Below, piece by piece: positions 62,094 through 64,000 of a DNA stretch of 64,000 nucleotides. Under the pieces are notes generated by a model, which saw only the letters and a list, made by a program, of their open reading frames with translations, searched no databases and was not told the origin of the DNA. The number at the start of each line of letters is the position of its first letter. Positions within the stretch are counted from its first letter, which is position 1. This DNA comes from Clostridium_AD frigoriphilum. GTDB taxonomy: Bacteria; Bacillota; Clostridia; Clostridiales; Clostridiaceae. Position numbers and translations under genes: made by a program. The DNA lies in NCBI RefSeq assembly GCF_036541405.1, contig NZ_JAZHFS010000018.1:38492-102491 (forward strand). Direction: 5' to 3'.

Positions 62094-62975
62094 TTATCTT
62101 TCCTTTGCTATAAAAAATATTCCTAACATCTCTGGTCCTACATGTGACCCTACTGCCGTACCAACATAATTTAAAATAACATCCTTAACATTTCCATTTT
62201 CTCTAAGTAATAATTCTAAAGCTAATGCATCTTGAAGACAATCCCCATGGCTTATTGCAATAACTTGCTTAATGCTTGGATCTGACTTTTCCTTAAACTT
62301 TTGTACTAAAGTACTTATTGCTTTTTTTCTTCCTCTACACTTAGAGAATGGTATAAGCCTACCTTCGTTGTCAACAAATAAAACAGGTTTTATATTTAGT
62401 AATGTACCAACAGCTGCTGCAGAACTAGATATCCTTCCTCCTCTTTTTAAATGATTTAAATCATTTACCGTAAACCAATGATTAATCCTCAGTTTATTCT
62501 CCTCAAGCCATTTAACTATCTCTCCTGTAGATTTCCCACTCTTCAACATTTCATATGCATAATATGTTAAAAGTCCCTGTCCAAGGCTTGCGCATTTACT
62601 ATCTACAATTCTTATATCAGCATCCGGAAAATCTTCAAGTATAGTTTCTCTTGCTATATTTGCACTATTAATAGTTCCAGTTAATCCAGAAGACAATGCA
62701 ATATATATTATAGACTTTTTCAGTAGAACATATTTTTTGAAAACTTCTAAATATATTTGGCTATTAATTTGTGATGTAGTAGGCGTTTCTCCCTGCCTTA
62801 AAGCGTCATAAAAATCTTTGCGAGTAAAATCCTCTCCAAAATCATCTTCTCTTGCTTGCCCTTTAAAGTTACAAATCAACCCTAATGGTACTATATTATC
62901 CTGTTTAATATATTCTAAAGGTAAATCGCATCCTGAATCTATTACTAGAATTATTTCACTATGTGTTTTACTCAT
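62094..62975 (-). CDS. DegV-family fatty-acid-binding protein
   Basis: The 293-residue protein has the DegV signature: DSGCDLPLEYI (~13-23), TSQIN (~61-65) lid region, YIALSSGLTGTINSA (~81-95), VNDLNHLKRGGRISSSAAAVG (near 170-190) and SHVGPEMLGIFF (~279-290). DegV proteins bind a fatty acid and in many Firmicutes feed fatty acid kinase (FakB type) for phospholipid synthesis. It is a stand-alone gene. It is close to accA, another lipid gene, though on separate units. AAAGGGGATTTAAGTT precedes the ATG. Confidence 0.92.
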   Translation of the reverse strand: MSKTHSEIILVIDSGCDLPLEYIKQDNIVPLGLICNFKGQAREDDFGEDFTRKDFYDALRQGETPTTSQINSQIYLEVFKKYVLLKKSIIYIALSSGLTGTINSANIARETILEDFPDADIRIVDSKCASLGQGLLTYYAYEMLKSGKSTGEIVKWLEENKLRINHWFTVNDLNHLKRGGRISSSAAAVGTLLNIKPVLFVDNEGRLIPFSKCRGRKKAISTLVQKFKEKSDPSIKQVIAISHGDCLQDALALELLLRENGNVKDVILNYVGTAVGSHVGPEMLGIFFIAKER

Positions 62976-63108
62976 AACTTAAATCCCCTTTGCCATTCTT
63001 TAAATATTATTTTTACCTTTTATTCTATATAATTTATATATACACCTCTATACAAAAAAAGAAAAGCAAATATACTTTTCCTAGCTTAATTGAAGTGGAA
63101 ATTACTAA

Positions 63109-63975
63109 TTATTCTACTACCTTACCAATCTTTCTAAACTTATAATATCTTTTGGTAAGAAGGGATTCTATCGATTCACGTTTTAATCTACCAATTGCTT
63201 CCTCTAAGTTACGTTTAATACTAATTGACATCTCATCTACATTAGTATGTGCTCCGCCTAGAGGTTCTTTTATAATTCTATCTATTATTTCGTAATTTAT
63301 CAAATCCTGAGCTGTTATTTTCATCGCATTAGCTGCTTCACTCGCAAGACTTGCATCTTTATATAATATACTCGCAAAACCTTCCGGTGATAAAATAGAA
63401 TAAATTGCATGTTCGAGCATCCAAACTTCATCCGCTACCGCCATTGCTAAAGCTCCGCCACTTCCACCTTCACCAATGACTATTGAAATTATTGGTGTTT
63501 TTAAAGTTGACATATTCATAAGATTTCTAGCTATTGCTTCACCTTGACCTCTTTCTTCTGCACCTAATCCACAATATGCCCCTGGAGTATCAACAAAACA
63601 AATAACAGGTCTTTTAAATTTTTCTGCCTGTTTCATAAGTCTTAAAGCTTTTCTATAGCCTTCAGGATTTGGCATACCAAAATTTCTCTTTATATTTTCC
63701 TTTGTGTTCTTTCCCTTTTGCTGCGCTATAACAGTTACAGGTATACCATTAAACTCTGCGATTCCACCCACAATTGAAGCATCGTCTCCATAATATCTAT
63801 CTCCATGTAACTCAATAAATGAATCAAAAATTTTATTTATATAATCAAGAGCAGTCGGACGTTCCACTAGCCTTGCAATACTTACTTTATCCCAAGCAGT
63901 TAAATTTTTATAGGCTTCCTTTTGCATATTATAGAGCTTTATTTCCATCTGTCTTATCTCTTTATCTAAATCCAT
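63109..63975 (-). CDS. accA: Acetyl-CoA carboxylase carboxyltransferase subunit alpha
   Basis: AccA, with AccD, transfers the carboxyl group from biotin to acetyl-CoA to make malonyl-CoA for fatty acids. The 288-residue protein has the expected crotonase-like fold: ELHGDRYYGDDASIVGG (~53-69), IAQQKGKNTKENIKRNFG (~79-96), FVDTPGAYCGLGAEERGQGE (~126-145), IVIGEGGSGGALAMAVAD (~160-177) and ILSPEGFASILYKD (~191-204). There is no strong ribosome binding site before the ATG; the reading just upstream fits the accD end overlapping by 14 bases, so translation coupling is likely. Confidence 0.96.
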   Translation of the reverse strand: MDLDKEIRQMEIKLYNMQKEAYKNLTAWDKVSIARLVERPTALDYINKIFDSFIELHGDRYYGDDASIVGGIAEFNGIPVTVIAQQKGKNTKENIKRNFGMPNPEGYRKALRLMKQAEKFKRPVICFVDTPGAYCGLGAEERGQGEAIARNLMNMSTLKTPIISIVIGEGGSGGALAMAVADEVWMLEHAIYSILSPEGFASILYKDASLASEAANAMKITAQDLINYEIIDRIIKEPLGGAHTNVDEMSISIKRNLEEAIGRLKRESIESLLTKRYYKFRKIGKVVE

Positions 63976-64000
63976 ATTTTGATCTTTTGCTAAATTTTTT
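63962..64000 (-). CDS. accD: Probable 3' end of accD (window edge)
   Basis: Frame two upstream of accA reads KKFSKRSKYGFR-stop from 64000 to 63962, overlapping the accA start by 14 bases. The gene order accD-accA is usual in clostridia. Only 12 residues are visible, so identity rests on context. Confidence 0.45.
   Translation of the reverse strand, partial: KKFSKRSKYGFR

Overview
The window is AT-rich chromosomal DNA from a low-GC Gram-positive anaerobe, most likely Clostridium sensu stricto. Evidence for this: an FeFe-hydrogenase-like iron-sulfur protein, two radical SAM enzymes, a spore-protein-like peptide, a GerMN lipoprotein, strong GGAGG-type ribosome binding sites, many TTG starts, and the order purR-murC. 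There is no rRNA operon, CRISPR array, prophage or recognisable insertion sequence. It contains about 55 protein genes, one tRNA gene and many intrinsic terminators.

Layout. 1-7.6 kb: 3' part of purR, divergent murC, tRNA-Pro behind two look-alike promoters, the hydrogenase-like protein, a PAP2 phosphatase, a HAD phosphatase and two unknown proteins. 7.6-17 kb: ABC-F ATPase (YfmM type), rRNA methyltransferase, a 189-bp palindromic element, ComB-like phosphatase, a CdaR-type regulator with a sugar-ABC ATPase (MsmX/UgpC type), YhcC radical SAM protein and a lipoprotein. 17-25.5 kb: YkvI transporter, PflA-like radical SAM protein, PAP2 protein, an H-NOX chemoreceptor, an XRE regulator, cyclophilin and glutamate racemase. 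25.6-31.6 kb: a two-component system and a two-gene ABC exporter. 32-36.4 kb: rlmH, SEC-C protein, GerMN lipoprotein, walJ, murA and a short DUF1540 gene. 36.6-40.8 kb: two tandem 2H-phosphoesterase genes, dUTPase, a small YdcZ transporter, subtilase and ferritin. 40.9-46 kb: cinA, a dehydrogenase flanked by inverted repeats, and an M16C peptidase. 46.4-55 kb: a giant kinase-like/STAND/TPR/GGDEF protein, a chagasin-like inhibitor, map and an HD-GYP phosphodiesterase. 55-61 kb: a small gene with a LexA-type box inside its promoter, then a secreted protein, ABC transporter and two-component system on one strand. 61-64 kb: proC, SASP-like gene, degV, accA and the probable end of accD.

Functional themes. 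Cell-wall precursor genes (murC, murI, murA) and wall-homeostasis genes (walJ and the two sensor/ABC modules) are spread through the window. Signalling is rich: a gas-sensing chemoreceptor, two histidine kinase/regulator pairs, a predicted cyclic-di-GMP synthase and a predicted cyclic-di-GMP hydrolase about 2 kb apart. The main leads are: the H-NOX receptor with a complete W9/N74/Y140 distal pocket; a 2H-phosphoesterase duplicate that lost both catalytic histidines beside an intact copy and a dUTPase; the 1,812-residue GGDEF protein; the LexA-like promoter of an unknown 90-residue protein; and several unexplained palindromic elements.
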